A DNA stretch of 64,000 nt, taken from the NCBI RefSeq assembly GCF_021018805.1, contig NC_086247.1, forward strand, positions 148,393,285-148,457,284, read 5' to 3'. The notes under the pieces were generated by a model. It was not told the DNA's origin. It did no database searches and was given only the letters and a program-made list of their open reading frames with translations. Below, in pieces: positions 38,588 through 51,511 of this stretch. The DNA comes from Prinia subflava. Lineage: Eukaryota > Chordata > Aves > Passeriformes > Cisticolidae. Both the position numbers and the translations under genes were made by a program. Within the stretch, counting starts at the first letter, position 1. Every line of letters begins with the position of its first letter.

Positions 38588-38757
38588 AGCCAGCTTGGAT
38601 GGAGGAATATGGTTGGAAAGGGGGTTTAAATAGGATTTACTCCCTTCCCAAGGACTGTATTTAAGGCATGGTATCCAGTTTGGACAGAGGAGTCTGGCTG
38701 GAAAGGGAGGTTTAAATGGGGTTTAGTCCCTTCCCGAAGACCACATTCTGTACCTTA
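38588..38757. repeat. Imperfect tandem duplication, 85-bp period
   Basis: The block containing CCAGCTTGGATGGAGGAATA, GGTTGGAAAGGGGGTTTAAA and TTTACTCCCTTCCCAAGGAC (from about 38588) recurs 85 bp later as CCAGTTTGGACAGAGGAGTC, GGCTGGAAAGGGAGGTTTAA and GTTTAGTCCCTTCCCGAAGA. Only two copies are visible, and they are substantially diverged. Confidence 0.85.
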
Positions 38758-41700
38758 CAGTGACTGAGAGGTAACAGTGGGCTGGGTGGTGCAAAGCCTC
38801 TGTTCTCCATCCCTGAGAAACTAAATTTTCAACACTGGAAATATTTTCAGGCACCTTGGGTTGTGAGCAATCTCAGGTCCATGTGTGTGATAATTTTTTA
38901 GCAGGCATTGGACCTGCTCATATGGCAGTAATCCCACTTGTGAAGTCCATGGAAAGTACTGTAATATATGTTTTCCTCCTTGGGCACTCAGATGAGTAAA
39001 AGGGCTTTGGAGATGCCTCTTGGTTTGGGGTGAAAAAAAGGGTTTGAAATTTGTGGGATATTAAAAAAAATCCCTGTCGTCCCAGCTGCCATGTTGGTAG
39101 TGCACTTATCACATTTGTCTCACAGGGTCTTTAGTGGGAAAGAGTTAAATGTCTTGTCACATGTGTGCATTGCCAGTCTTGAGGAGATTTCTTGTCTTGA
39201 AGAAATAAACATAGCACGTGCTCAGCTAAAAATATTGCAGGAGGAATCCTTCCTTGGCTACAACCCCAATATGGGAGAGCAGCTGTGAGCCGTGGGGATT
39301 TTGTTTGTTTTTAAACTTCATCTGTCTTCAAAGTGATGCTGTCTTGGGGTGTTAGAAGAGCCAAAGTCCCTGCTGACCTTTGTTTGCATCCACTGATGGC
39401 CACAGAGCAGGTCTTGGCAGCTGTTTGCAGCATGAGTTAGAGGAGGCTGCTGGCTTTGTTTGCAGTTACCTGCAAAAGCAGAAAACCTGGAGGTTACTGA
39501 GGTAACTTCAGTAGCTGCAGGTGGAGCACCTTTGAGGCTGCTGCTCAGTGTGACAGGCTGCTGCTGCACAGAGGTGGAGGGTGAGGAGAAGGGTCTCAGC
39601 CTAACGTTTTACAGGAATCAGTCTGTGACACCAAAAGTTCCTCTTCGAGCAAGGTGCCTGGTTTGCTGTATTAATGGGCAAAATGAATATTGACCCTGAG
39701 AACTGACTGTCTTCCTGTGCCTGTGTGTGCCTTTGATCAGCTCACTGCTCTTGGGAAGTCAAATCTCTCCTGTCCATGTCTCAATGGGGTGGGATTTCTT
39801 ATATTTGGCTTAACCTTCTGCTTTAGGGCCCTTTATCCCTGCAGGTAATTTCAGTTTAGTGTTTGTGTTGTTAAACTGGTACTGTGGGGTCCTTGCTTCC
39901 TTGGGGTGGGGTGGGCCTTCCTGGCCATCTGGGGTGGCTCTGCAGGTGGATGCTGCTGCTGCTCATTCACAGGAAGGTGCTGGGAAGCTGCACTCCAGGA
40001 CTGGCATGCCCTGTGATAGCTGTTCCCACTCCCAGACAGATCATTTTAAATGATGCATCACTTTGCATTGTAAAAGCAACCCCACAGCAACCCTCCCGCT
40101 TTCTTTCTTTTTTCTTTATCTCTTTTTTTTCTTTTTTTTCCTTTTTTTTTTTTTTTTGCATTGCTGTCCAGTCATTTGCCCACCACCCCAAATCCCAATT
40201 GAGACCTGGTGCTGAGGGCCAGATGAAGCAGCAAATGCATTCAGCCCGATGATTTCCACATGAGCAGGGCTCTGTGCTGGTGAAAGAAGTGAACTCATTG
40301 CAGAAACCTCCCAAGAACAAAGCTCTGGAGAAAGGATCAACCTTATTAGCACATTTAAGGAGAAAGGGAGTTTGTCACTGTATCAGTTTATGCTTCAGCA
40401 CATTAGCGTTGTAAATCTCCTTCTGGAAAGATTGATTAAAAAAACTGTATTTGCTTTCCCCCTTTTAAAAACCCAGAAAAAAAAATCAAATCTCCAGCAC
40501 ACTACTTTGCTGTAAATCTTTTAACACAAGTTTTATGGGTTTTGATGGTATGAAGCCTCCTGCAATTAAAATGATTTTTTTTTCCCAAGCAATCTTTTGG
40601 TTTCCCAAGTATTCTTCTGGCCTTTTCACTTGAAAAGGAAAGGCAAACTTTCATGAATTGAGCAGGGGCACTCTTTGAATGAAGTGAGGGTCAGTGCTTC
40701 TCCAGGCTTTTCTTCCCATTGTTTGAAGAATACACTGAGGACAGTGGGAGCAGATGTGCTGCTTCTCTTTGGGCTTATTTTGGCCCTAGTATGGATATAT
40801 AGGAGCTGCCATTGCATTAATTCCTCCCATGGTTGCTGTGGCTTAGTTTGTGTTCCTTTGTAAATAATAATGAGCGTTTTCTGATAAAGAGTTGGTGCTT
40901 TACTTTGACACCATCCTGTTAAAAAAACCCACTAAAAAAGGTGAAAAACATCAGTGGAAGGAAAAATCAGTGGAGAATCTCTTTGTTGTGTGATTTATGT
41001 TGTGGGATAGGTACCCTGTGTATCTGCCACAGCTGGGATGGGCAAACTTGGCCAGCTGTGTCAGAGACTGAGGGTGAGAATGCATCATCCAGCCACTGAT
41101 TGCTGAATGTGATGTGTTGTTTCTAATAGTACCTGCCACAGGGATTTAATTCCACAGGGAAAAGAAAAGAAAAAAAAAGTGGAAGTTGAAGGAGATTGCA
41201 TTTTAAAAACCTGCATGTAATCTGTCTGTGTTTCACACTATACAGGAAGATTAGACATGCTTTGAACACTAGACTGCTAATTTTGTTTGGCCAGTGACTC
41301 TCAATTTAACTATGCTATAAATGAAATGGAGAATGGACACTTATGGGCATGAATGATTTAATGTTAACAAAAGAAAAGGCTCTGTTGTTTGTTAGGGTAA
41401 AAGGGTGAGCAGCCTGGCTTTGGAACAGAGATGCTGCAGTAGTTAAAAGCATCCAGAAACCTGGCAGATCTTCTGCTTTTGGGGGAAAATCCTTCAAACA
41501 GAGGCTTGATTCTGCCTACATAAACTGATACGAAAATCTCTGCCTTTAGTTCCAGAAGTGTCACCCTCAGCTGGGCTCTGACCCTGTAATGGAAATAGTT
41601 AACTCACTCTATATTATAGCTGGAATCCTGCTTTTAAGGGAGGTGTTTTCTCGTGGGCACACATCATTGCAATCACTGCCTCAAGGACAGTATCTCTTTC

Positions 41701-44700
41701 ATGAGGACCATATCTCTTTCACCTCCTGAATCTCTCATCCTCTTGAAACAGAGCAATTGTTCAGTGGGGAATGTAGAGTACGCACTCATCCCACCAGCAA
41801 CAATGGAGGTGGTTTGTTTTGGTTGAGGAAAAATACATATAATACACATAATTGCTCACCTATTCATCTCGCTTTCTGTCCCATTATCACACAGGAGTGT
41901 GGGGTGTGGCTTACCCAGGGGAGGGGGCAGAGGTGGGCTCAGGTCTGTGCCACACGAGGCAGCTGTGGGAAATCCCTCTTGCATGAGCAGTGCCTCCAAA
42001 GAGGCAGATCCTGGCCTGCCTGTCCCTGTGTGACAGGCAAGGAATGATCTTTACCCCATGAAATGCCCATGTGGAAAATCAGTGACACGTGTCCCTCTTC
42101 GCCAGAGGGGGATAGACTGGAAAGAAACCCTGCTCAGCTCTGCTGGAGCTGCCTTTGCTGCAGCCCCTCCTAACTCAGCCTCGTCACGAGGAAATTACTG
42201 CTTTGCACCTGATGCATTATCAAAAAATATCCACTTGCAATGAGGCTGGATTAACCATGACATTTTACAAGGCCAGCTGGGAGGAATGCTTTGTGATGAA
42301 GTGAAGCTCGTTTCTAATGAGCCCTGAGCTTTACCTTCCCAAATATCTCATTTTTGGAGGGTGAGTTGTGTATTTCTCCCTTTCTTTCCTGCAAGCACAT
42401 TTGAAAAACAGGACTAAACTGCAACCAGTCAAACCTCCATTGCTCTGGTCTAACAGGGCTGGAGAGATGCTGTCCTCAGCAGGATTTATGATGTATCTGT
42501 GTGCTTGGAACCTGCTGTGGGCTACTCAGCCATAGGCTGACCATTCAGGGAAGAGTTGGGATGAGAAAAGGAATTACCCAGCAGAAGCTTAGTGTGATGG
42601 GCTTGAGATTTTGTAGGTGTTAAGGTTGTTGAAAAGGACTGTGATGCACTAATTTAACCTCCTCCATAGCACGGACAGAGGAACTTGATCTTCTGATACC
42701 CACAACCTGTCTTCTTTTGTGCTGGATGCTTAAAATCCATTCCAAGATAAGAGGCTACTTAAGCCTTTAAGGTTGCTTAGCAGTCAGTAGAGCTGGAAAC
42801 AGCAGGTCAGATGAGGAGCAAAATGATACTGGGTAAATCAATTCCAAATCCTGACGGGATGCCCATGATGTGGCAGAGGTTGTTGCTACCAACAGAAAGC
42901 TCTGCTGAAGGAGTGGGACCATGAAACCTAATGCATACTGGAGTTTGAGTTGAAAACCATCTGCTTGAGCTCTTCTGCTAGTCCAGCATGAGAAGATAGT
43001 GTGGGGAGAAGTTGTGTCCTTCCTCTCTAAGTGGAAGATGGAAGTAAGAGTCAGGAGAGAGAAATCTTTCATCCTGTGATCATGAGGACATCTCCCATCC
43101 TAGGATGGTGAGATGAGGTAATATTGAAGCATTGAAGAAAATACCTGGAATGCACATTTGGCTGATGGAGATGATTCCTCTGAGAAACAAAAACAAAACA
43201 ACCAAACAACCAAACAAAAAAAAGGTCATTCCTTAATCTCTTACTGAGGATGCCCTGAGTTTGGGATTCCTGTTGTGCCCCAGAAAACATCTTGCAGATT
43301 CGTTGAACTTCACTGTGTGCTAAAAAACATGAGAAAGAGCTGCTGGCTTTTTAACACTGCTGCAATGAGCTCTGTTCTTGCCACCCCTTAGGCGGATGGT
43401 TTGCAAGGAGGGATTTCCCAAAAGCACATGATATTGACTCAGCCCTGTTTCTAGAATCCAAGGGAAATATCTGCTGAGGCACTTGCAAACCCCTCCTGGA
43501 TTTGCTCAGGTCAGTGGGGACTTCCACTTGTGCTTTGATCTTTCTGTCTGCAGCTTTTTGCAACACAGATTTGTGGAGAGCAGATAGTCAGCATTCCTGA
43601 AAACTCTTAATTTCTGTTCTGCAGCAGCTCTCAGCACGTTTTGCCTTCATGGTGATCACTGTCAGAAGTGAAGGCCCAGATCCAGCACAGCTTCAGCACA
43701 GGGAGACACGGAGGGCATCCCTGGAGCTGCAGGAGAGATTTCTAGTGCAGATAAAATCAAGGCAGTGGCTTTCTGGTTTGCAAACTCTCCTCAATGATAA
43801 GCAAGACAGAAGGGGACAGGGCGGGACAAATCTTGGTGCTAAAACAAAAAATGCAGTGGAGGTGGTGTCCCTGCCCTGAGTGCTGTGCTCTTCAGGTTCT
43901 TGAGTGACTTTGAGTCTCTAGGAAGGTGGGTTGCCAGTGAAACCAGTGTGAAATCACCTCCACGTGAGGCTTTCCTCCAGTGCCACAAACCTGCCTGGTG
44001 CTGCTGCCAGCAGCTCCTTGGATGCTGCACTGGGCAGAGCTCTTTGGACCGCTGTTGTAATGCTCTGGCTCAGCACACCCCGTGTTTGCCTACCTGGTTT
44101 AAAGTGTTACTAGATCCTAAACTATCTGCAGGAACTCAACAGCTTCCCTGCTTTTCAGCACTGCAGCTTTTAGAAAGTGGCTGCCTCAGGTGTGGTCAGA
44201 TGAGCTGTTGAAATTAAAACAAGATATGGATTTAATGTGAAATAGCTGCTCCCAAATGGCTGCATCCGTCTAGATATTCCTAATCTGGAGTGGAGATTAA
44301 TTTCCAATCTGTTTTATTTCACTGCAATATGTCCACGAGGCTAAATTGAAACAAACCAGTGTTATTCCAGGATAAACACGCTCGCCTGTGGGTATTGAGA
44401 AGGAGCAGGAGCCCGAGCAGCTCTGCTGGAACAGCTCCATGTGTGCACAGACCCATTGCAGGCAGCTCTCGGCTGCTGCAGCTGTAAGAGGGAGCCCATG
44501 ATGTGGAAAATCCCTGGCAGATGATATGTCAGTCATACCTGAGCATCAGCCAGGAGGGAGGGATAACAAACAGCACTTTGGCTTCCCAGCTGAAAGGTGT
44601 GCAGCTTGTAAAAAACTTGAGTAAATCTGGAAATAAGATGCTGAGACTTACGGGGGAATTGCAGTGAGGGGAGCAAGTGGTTTCAATGTTGGAGAATGAG

Positions 44701-45400
44701 AAGCAAAAACAGTTGAAAAAATAGAAATGGGAGCTGGTGCTCCTGATCTTGATCAGTGTTTCAAAAGCAGTGAGATTAATCAGAATTCCTTGCAAAGCAG
44801 CATTTTCTGGGGTGCTGGCACCAGGCCTGCTCTGAGTTAGCCAGCTCTGCCACAGGCTCTGCAGGACTCGTTTGCACCGAGGGTCGTGTGAGGAGATGAG
44901 GAATTTTTCAAAGTGGTTCTGGGAACTCATTAGGCTAAAAAACCCACATAAATCTATGGTGGGTGTAAGTTATCACTGTACTTTCCTCTTCTAATGTGCC
45001 TAAGCCAGGCTGCCTCACCCCTCCAGCATCCCCTCCTTGCTTGGTGCTTATCTGCATATGTGGACATGCCAAAGCAGAAATGCTCCTCCCTGACCCTTTG
45101 GCCAGATTCTGGGGTAGGGAGAGCAGTTCCCAGCTCACAGGGGCTAAGCTGCATTCAGGGTGCCTTCACAGCAGCAGAGGTTTCCACACCAGGCTGCCTC
45201 CTCATCCTCTCCCTGCCTTTGCAGCTGGCACTGTGCCCGTGATCCCAGGCAGGGTGGTTGTCCCCAATGTCCTCGCACTCAGAGCTGTTGTTGCTGGGCA
45301 GGATGGAGGGATTTTAGACTCCTGGGTCCTCTGTTTGGAAGCAGTGCAGGATGCCACATTTTCTCCTTGATGGAGTTAAATAATGGTGTTTTTCTTCATT
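38758..45400. other. No gene seen; unique sequence
   Basis: Short frames only. A small ATCTCTTTCA repeat lies near 41691-41720, and an AACCAAAC-type run near 43195-43222. No CR1 fragment is recognised in this 6.6 kb. Confidence 0.5.
40097..40157. repeat. T-rich polypyrimidine tract
   Basis: CCCGCTTTCTTTCTTTTTTC followed by TTTATCTCTTTTTTTTC and runs of T ending before GCATTGC. Low complexity. Confidence 0.9.
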
Positions 45401-45625
45401 TTTCCTTTCCTTTCCTTTCCTTTCCTTTCCTTTCCTTTCCTTTCCTTTCCTTTCCTTTCCTTTCCTTTCCTTTCCTTTCCTTTCCTTTCCTTTCCTTTCC
45501 TTTCCTTTCCTTTCCTTTCCTTTCCTTTCCTTTCCTTTCCTTTCCTTTCCTTTCCTTTCCTTTCCTTTCCTTTCCTTTCCTTTCCTTTCCTTTCCTTTCC
45601 TTTCCTTTCCTTTCCTTTCCTTTCC
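45401..45625. repeat. (TTTCC)45 microsatellite
   Basis: Forty-five perfect, uninterrupted copies of TTTCC (GGAAA on the other strand), 225 bp in total. It is pure polypyrimidine with mirror symmetry within units. The frames across it encode meaningless FPFLS or KERKG repeats. Flanks are CATT on the left and TCCCTTTCCCTGAGG on the right. Confidence 0.98.
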
Positions 45626-46552
45626 TCCCTTTCCCTGAGGGGTTGTGATGCTTTTTTTTCCTTTGGGTGTTTACACATCCAGACAACCCTGCCTGCTAGT
45701 GCTGGTCCCTATTTCAGCACAGAGGTTGCCTTCACCTCTATTCTGTGCTAGAATGAGCTCATCTTCACCCTGGTGTTGCCTTCAGGGCTGTGAGTTAACC
45801 GAGTTAAGAGCTCTGGTGTTTTTCTCTTGGTCATTTAGAGGTGCTCAAGGCCCTGGTACTAAGCAGCTGATCCAAGTTTCAGCTGCCCAGGGTCAAGGAC
45901 ATGTGTGGAAATTGGGTGAAATGTCCCTCTGCTTTTGGGGGTTTTGTATAAATTGGGTTTTTCAAAGTGGAAGAAGCTCTCAAGACTGATTTTCCTGTTT
46001 TGTTGCTTGAGAAATCAAAAATCCATTGTTTCAGAATTGTGAAGAGAAGAGGTACAGGGCTGCAGCTGAAAGTGCAAAGCAGTGAAATGCTGTGGGATCC
46101 TGGACTGTTGACATTCATCACACCCCTGTGGCATCCTCTTGCCATAGGGGAATGCTCAATTTCACCTCAGTTAAACCCAGTGAGTTTGGTTTGGGATGAT
46201 GGCAGTGACACTCCAGGCAGATTCCTTGTGTTTGATATTGTGATTAAACCTCTGGTAGAACTGGAATGCTGTACATCCAGCCCCAACATCATCTGTGCTA
46301 AAGTGATTGATGATTGATGTGATTTCCCCCCTAAATTCAGGGAAATCTCAGCAGAAGGGTGGAGCAGAGCAGGAAGAAGCAGCAAACGTCTCTCCCTCAT
46401 GGGGAAAGATCCTCGTCCTTCTCTGTCAGAAGATTAACAATAATGAAATAATTCTTTTATATTCACAGCTGGTCAGAATCCCCTTGCCTGTCTCAGGACT
46501 TTCCTCGTGTGTTTGCTGGGAGTTTTTACAGGATGAGAGGGCTCTCTTTTTT

Positions 46553-46700
46553 CCAGTTCACATCCCTGGAAGTACTCAAGGCCAGGCAGGACTGGGCTCT
46601 GAGCAACCTTGCCTAGTGAAAGATGTCTCTGCCCGTGGCAGGGGATTGGAATGAGAACATTTTTAAGGTCCCTTCCAGCCCAAACCATTCCATGATTCAA
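46553..46700 (+). mobile_element. CR1 LINE 3'-end fragment
   Basis: Sense orientation: ATCCCTGGAAGTACTCAAGG, CCAGGCAGGACTGGGCTCTG, AGCAACCTTGCCTAGTGAAA, CTGCCCGTGGCAGGGGATTG, AGGTCCCTTCCAGCCCAAAC and a terminal CATTCCATGATTCAAG. Confidence 0.92.
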
Positions 46701-47181
46701 GAAAATTGCATCCTTGCTGGGAGTGATGCTGTAATAATGTGTGGATGGGGAAGTGATCCAGGCACTTTGGCTTTCTCTCAATTAAACCTTACAGCAGGTT
46801 TGCTTGCTGGAATGAGGAGGATTTAAAGTGAAAATGGGGACATTCAAATGAAGGTAGCACACAGAGTCTGATGGTGATGGAAAATGGCTGTGAAACATTA
46901 GGGATGGCAGACTGAAATCTCAGAGAGTCAGAAGGCAAATGAAAAGATAAAAAGTTCCTTAGAGATGTTTGCTCCAAAAAGAAAATATTAAAATAAAAAT
47001 ATTGTGGAAGCAGACTGGTACTGATGCACACCTGAAAGATTTGGCAATTCAAAGAAAGAAAATGCTAAAAAAAGGAAATTAAAATTCCATGTATTGTTTG
47101 AAAGGCAAGAGATTGCTGCCTTAGAAGTGCCATTGGCATGTGTGGCATGTTCTGAAATTGCTTGGGAGAGTATATTGGATT

Positions 47182-47199
47182 GGGGTGGGGAAGGGAGGG
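47182..47199 (+). other. Predicted G-quadruplex motif with very short loops
   Basis: GGGG-T-GGGG-AA-GGG-A-GGG, with loops of 1, 2 and 1. By loop length this is the most stable candidate in the window. Confidence 0.7.
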
Positions 47200-47653
47200 A
47201 GAGACTAATTATATATAATCTTAAAATGAATTAGGTGATATAAATGTAATGAAAGCAAATCCTGTTCCTGGAGAGACTTTTCAGTTTGCATTTTGATATC
47301 CTAGGGCAATGGCATGTTGCTCTCTGACAGACAACCATTTGATTTGGAAATATGTGAATAATTGAGAAGTGAAACCTCTTTGAATTTGTTCCTTTCCCCT
47401 CTAGCATTTGAAGGACTAATTATAGGAAGAGATGCAGAATGCCCTGTGCAGGCATGGATGCAGCCAAGTTTCTACTTTGCTGGTTGCATGAGTCACTGTG
47501 CTGCATCCTGTGCTCTTTGATGTGTGTCCTTGCTTCGAAAAATTATATATTTATTTTACAGATGGAGAGGTAAGTGTGTTATGCTCCACGTCAGTGAGCC
47601 CTTGCTGGAGACACCTGTGCCAAGAGGATGCTCAGCAGTGGGTGGTGGAGGCT

Positions 47654-47676
47654 GGGAAGGGGCTGGGGTGGTTGGG
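47654..47676 (+). other. Predicted G-quadruplex motif
   Basis: GGG-AA-GGGG-CT-GGGG-TGGTT-GGG, with loops of 2, 2 and 5. Confidence 0.65.
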
Positions 47677-48699
47677 TAGGAGTGAACACCACTGTGAGGA
47701 GTGAGCGCCTGAAAGCTTCAGCATCTTGGCAAGGCTCGTGCTGCTGGCTCGGCTGAGAGGCAGCGCCCTATTTTGAGATGATTTTAAAATGGGTCTGAGG
47801 ATCCTGCTGTCTGCAGTTCTCTGCTCACCAGCAGCTGGGTGCTGACCCTGTTCCAGGCAGGAGGGACCACTGCCAGTCCCCTGATGTGTCCAACCCGAGC
47901 TCTCTGAGGAGAAGAGAGGGTTAATCATCCTTATGGCTGGTCTGAGGCACTTGGGCTCATTTATCATCTCTGCCTGTGCTCAGCCCCAGGGTGCTAGGAA
48001 TTAGGACCAGCGTTGGGGCAGGAGACACCAAAAGCATGAATAAAAATACTCCTCAATCTGGGAAAAAAAGCAGGATTTTGCTCTCTGGAAGAGCTTACAG
48101 ATCCTAAATAATAATATTGTACAAAAGTATGAATGTCTTTAAAATACATGAAGTCCCCTCCCACTTAAAATGATGTTCATGATGGGAGCAAAACTGCTGC
48201 TGGGTTGGGCTGTGTGGGGGAAGAGAGGGAAGCACTTCAGCAAGGTGATGGATAAAAAGCTCCCAGCCTGTGTGTGAGATCTGTAGTGCCCAAGCTGTGC
48301 TCAGCAGGCCTGTTATAGTGTCTTCCCTTAGGCTTCTGTTGTTTAGGTAACATGGAAAGTTTGGGATCTTCTGACATGGATGAGTCAAATATTCCTGGTG
48401 GCTTGTTCCTGACTCGATGTATAACCTTGAGCTTGGAGCTGTGCCTCCTCCTCCAGCCCTCCCCACCTGAGATAACTGGGAGGGTGACATTTGCTGCTGT
48501 TTGTAAAGCAGTGCTGGCATGGAGACCTGCAAAGTGAAACGGGGTGGGATGCAGGATGCTCCGCTCACTGTTCTGGCCGAGAGCCGACGAGTGAAGTTGC
48601 TCAAAATGCAGCACATCCTTTGTCTCACCATCTTTAGGCAATATGGTGTTTGGGAAGAATCTTAACACAGGGAGGACCAGATGTATGTAAAGCCCTTGG

Positions 48700-48900
48700 G
48701 GCCATATTGAAATGCAAATGGAAATGAAATAGTGCATTACTTCCAAGAGTGGTCTAGAGATGAAAACGCCGTGTAGGGAGCCTGTGCATCGAAAGCGGAT
48801 GGCTGGGTGTGAGCCCTGACAATGCTTTATCCTGTTGGGAAACCTGCATGCAATGCAGTGCTGTATTTGGGGTTTTGAGGTCATTGTTACACAGATTATT
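48700..48900. promoter_or_regulatory. Octamer (POU) site and SOX-like site
   Basis: A perfect ATGCAAAT octamer lies at 48712-48719, and CATTGTTA, a SOX-type core, at 48882-48889. Surrounding sequence is unique and repeat-free. The spacing is too wide for a classical composite OCT-SOX element. Confidence 0.2.
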
Positions 48901-50254
48901 TAAGCCTGGATGCATTTTTAGCTGGACTTTGTCTAAAGAATAAACATAGCTGGGGCTGTTTTCCAGTCATCAGCTAAACGGCCAGATCAAGGGTTTGAGT
49001 CAGCGGTTCTTGCAAAACATTACTGACTGTCTTCAAAAATATTTCCTAACACTTCTTGCTTTTGAAAATGTAATCATGCATAAAGTGATGTGCGTTAGTT
49101 TTGCTTTGCAAATGACTCTGGTGCCTGGATTCTGTGTGTGTGCTGGCTCTGCTTCTCACTTGCTTGTATGGTGCTCTGCTTCCTACATTCATCCATGTAC
49201 GCCTGAAACACAACCAAAGATGGGACACGTCCTCTGCCAGGAATTAAAGAGCCACATTACCTCCTTCTGCAAACCCAGGATTTACATTTTTGCTATATAT
49301 TAGGGATGTGTGGCTTGTATGAGCAAAACTAACCTGCATATCCCACTAAAACAGCTGCTGCAAACAAAGCTCTTGCTGCAAGGCTTGTAGGTGTACAATG
49401 GATTTTGATTCAATCTGTAGAACTACTTTTCAGTAGAAACACCAATATTCTTCATATTTCATGGTGACACAGCTAATCCCCATTAGTTGTTCCATCTAGA
49501 AATTGTACTTTGTAGAGCAAGGAAGACAAAATGTTAATTTCTCACTATGCTGAAATGAAAGGGGGGCGTTGTGAGATGCCAGCTTGGACCAAGCACTATG
49601 GTGACTTCTCCTTTCCACTTAGATTTTTCAAAACTATATATTGCCTGGTGAATACTTAATCTGAGATGCTTTAAACAGCTTTTGTTCTCTCAAGGATGAG
49701 ACACCTTTTCAAGATAGTTTAGGCTGGCTATTCTGCATGAAAATATTTACTCCCTTTGAAACTCGTGGCCCTTCCAGAATACAGCCAGGCAGGCACGTGG
49801 CTTCCTCTGCTTCAGTGTAAAGGTCACTTATGATGTGTTGTTAATGAATAATTACTACCGCATGCTTCCCTCTTTAAATGGCAGAGGCATCCTTGCTACA
49901 TAAAACATTAAAAACTTGTTAAGATGGAAAATACCAGCAAAGAGATAAAACGCCTGTACAAAATCTCTGTCTGTTGGGAAATGGTTGCAAGGGATTCAGG
50001 GAAGGACTCTGGCAGGAACAGGGCTTTTTGCTCTTGTCTCAGCAGCTGTTGGCTCCAAATGGCACTTCTGGGTTCAGGGCAGTTGTTCAGAGGGATTGGG
50101 TTCCTCAAATCCCAACGTGAGGAGAAGTGCAGGCTGTCTGGATGGGTGGGGATGGAAATCAAGAGCAAAGCTGCAGTCAATGATGTACTGCATTTGGGTG
50201 GTCAGGAGTTGCTTGGGTCTTGCAACATTTGAATTATTTTTAATGGATGTTTTT

Positions 50255-50480
50255 AGTATAGGGACTGGACAATGGCCAGACTAGGCCAGAACAAAAGCCC
50301 ACCCAGCCTGGTGGTCTGACCCCACCTTTTGTTGAAAGATAACAGGGAGGAACAGCAGAACAAGCAAGTGCATGTGGTTCTTAAAACATTATGAGGAATC
50401 TTCTGAGAAGGGGTTCCCCACATTACCTGCCCTTTGGGTGAGGAACTGCCTCATCCAGGTGTTCTTTGATCCCACCAGCT
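50255..50480. mobile_element. Possible ancient interspersed repeat remnant
   Basis: The stretch with GGACTGGACAATGGCCAGAC, AAAAGCCCACCCAGCCTGGT and TGAGGAACTGCCTCATCCAG resembles, from memory, old avian/amniote LINE-derived repeats whose text reads like 'gactgggccag...agcccagcatcctg'. I cannot assign a family or orientation. It could equally be unique sequence. Confidence 0.3.
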
Positions 50481-51511
50481 GTGATTGGTTCATCCTTCAT
50501 CAGTAGATATTTACCACTTGTTTCATCCTTCATCACTTGTTTCACTCTTCAGCAGTTGCCTCACTCTTGCAAAGCAGGGGCCATTGTAGAGATGGAGGAG
50601 GTTGAGCAGCAGTTTTATTCTCTGGTTTTCATTCAGCAAGAAGAGGAGTGCATCTCTTAGTGCTCACCAGAGCTCCCAGGATATAGCTAGAACAGTAGGT
50701 CATGTTTTCCTGGGCTTATTGTATTAAAGAAAGTGAATCCTCTACTAAAGTATTATGTTGAAAAGCTTGCACTGTGTCATGATGCCCTTGGAAAATACAT
50801 ACAAGCACCTTGGGCTGACACTTTCCTATGGTTTTTTCTTTGTTCCCAGAGGAAGATATGAAGGTGGAGGGATTTCTTTCTTTGCTGCTGCATTGCCTGG
50901 GACAGGTGTGTTCACCTGCTTGTTGGTGTGAGTGCAGATGGTCCTGTGCCCTCCAAAAAGTTATCAAAAGCTTTGTTTGCTCTTCTCAGATGGCTGAAAC
51001 ACCTTACCAAAGTTCAGGGAAATTGGCTGGAGAGCACTGGGATCCATGTGTTCCAGCCTAGTGGGAAGATTAATGGTTTTATTGCTCAACTGGCTCCTGT
51101 CACCGTGAAGCTTTTCACATTGCCTTGGAACTTTTTATTTTCTTTAGTGAAAAGTGGAATTTACTGGTGTCACATCTTCCATTTCTTTTCCTGCTGATTA
51201 ACAGGAGTGTGCAGTAATGTCACATAAAGTACCTTTTCATTAGAGAGGTGGGAGTAGTTTGCATGCTGTGTCCCCAGGTAAATCTGAGCAAGGGGAGGCA
51301 GTGGAAAGATGTGTTCAGGGTTGTAGTTGGCTCATCTCTATAGCTGCCAGTGCTCTGTGTGTGTGTTCCTGCAGGCACCTCTCCCATGTTTCAGCTCAAA
51401 CATGTGGATCAAAACAAGTGATTATTGCATCTTGCTGATGAAGCTCTTGAGGCAAAAGGAAAGGGTTTGACTGCATCTCAGAATGATCATGTTACAGATT
51501 ATGGAGGAGTA

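Larger units (their letters stand above)
45626..51511. other. No gene seen, apart from CR1 at 46553 and motifs listed separately
   Basis: Includes a 215-residue minus-strand frame (48237-48884) with no recognisable domain, AT-rich DNA at 46970-47260, and short CTTCATC/ACTTGTTTCA iterations at about 50490-50560. Confidence 0.5.

Noticed and set aside
41660..41720. Short ATCTCTTTCA repeat
   Set aside because: Two copies of a 10-mer in C/T-rich DNA is not notable.
45160..45751. Long FPFLS or KERKG open frames (up to 162 residues)
   Set aside because: They are translations of the TTTCC microsatellite.
48237..48884. 215-residue minus-strand frame
   Set aside because: No domain, no conserved motif and ordinary codon use. 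A frame of this size is expected occasionally by chance in 64 kb.
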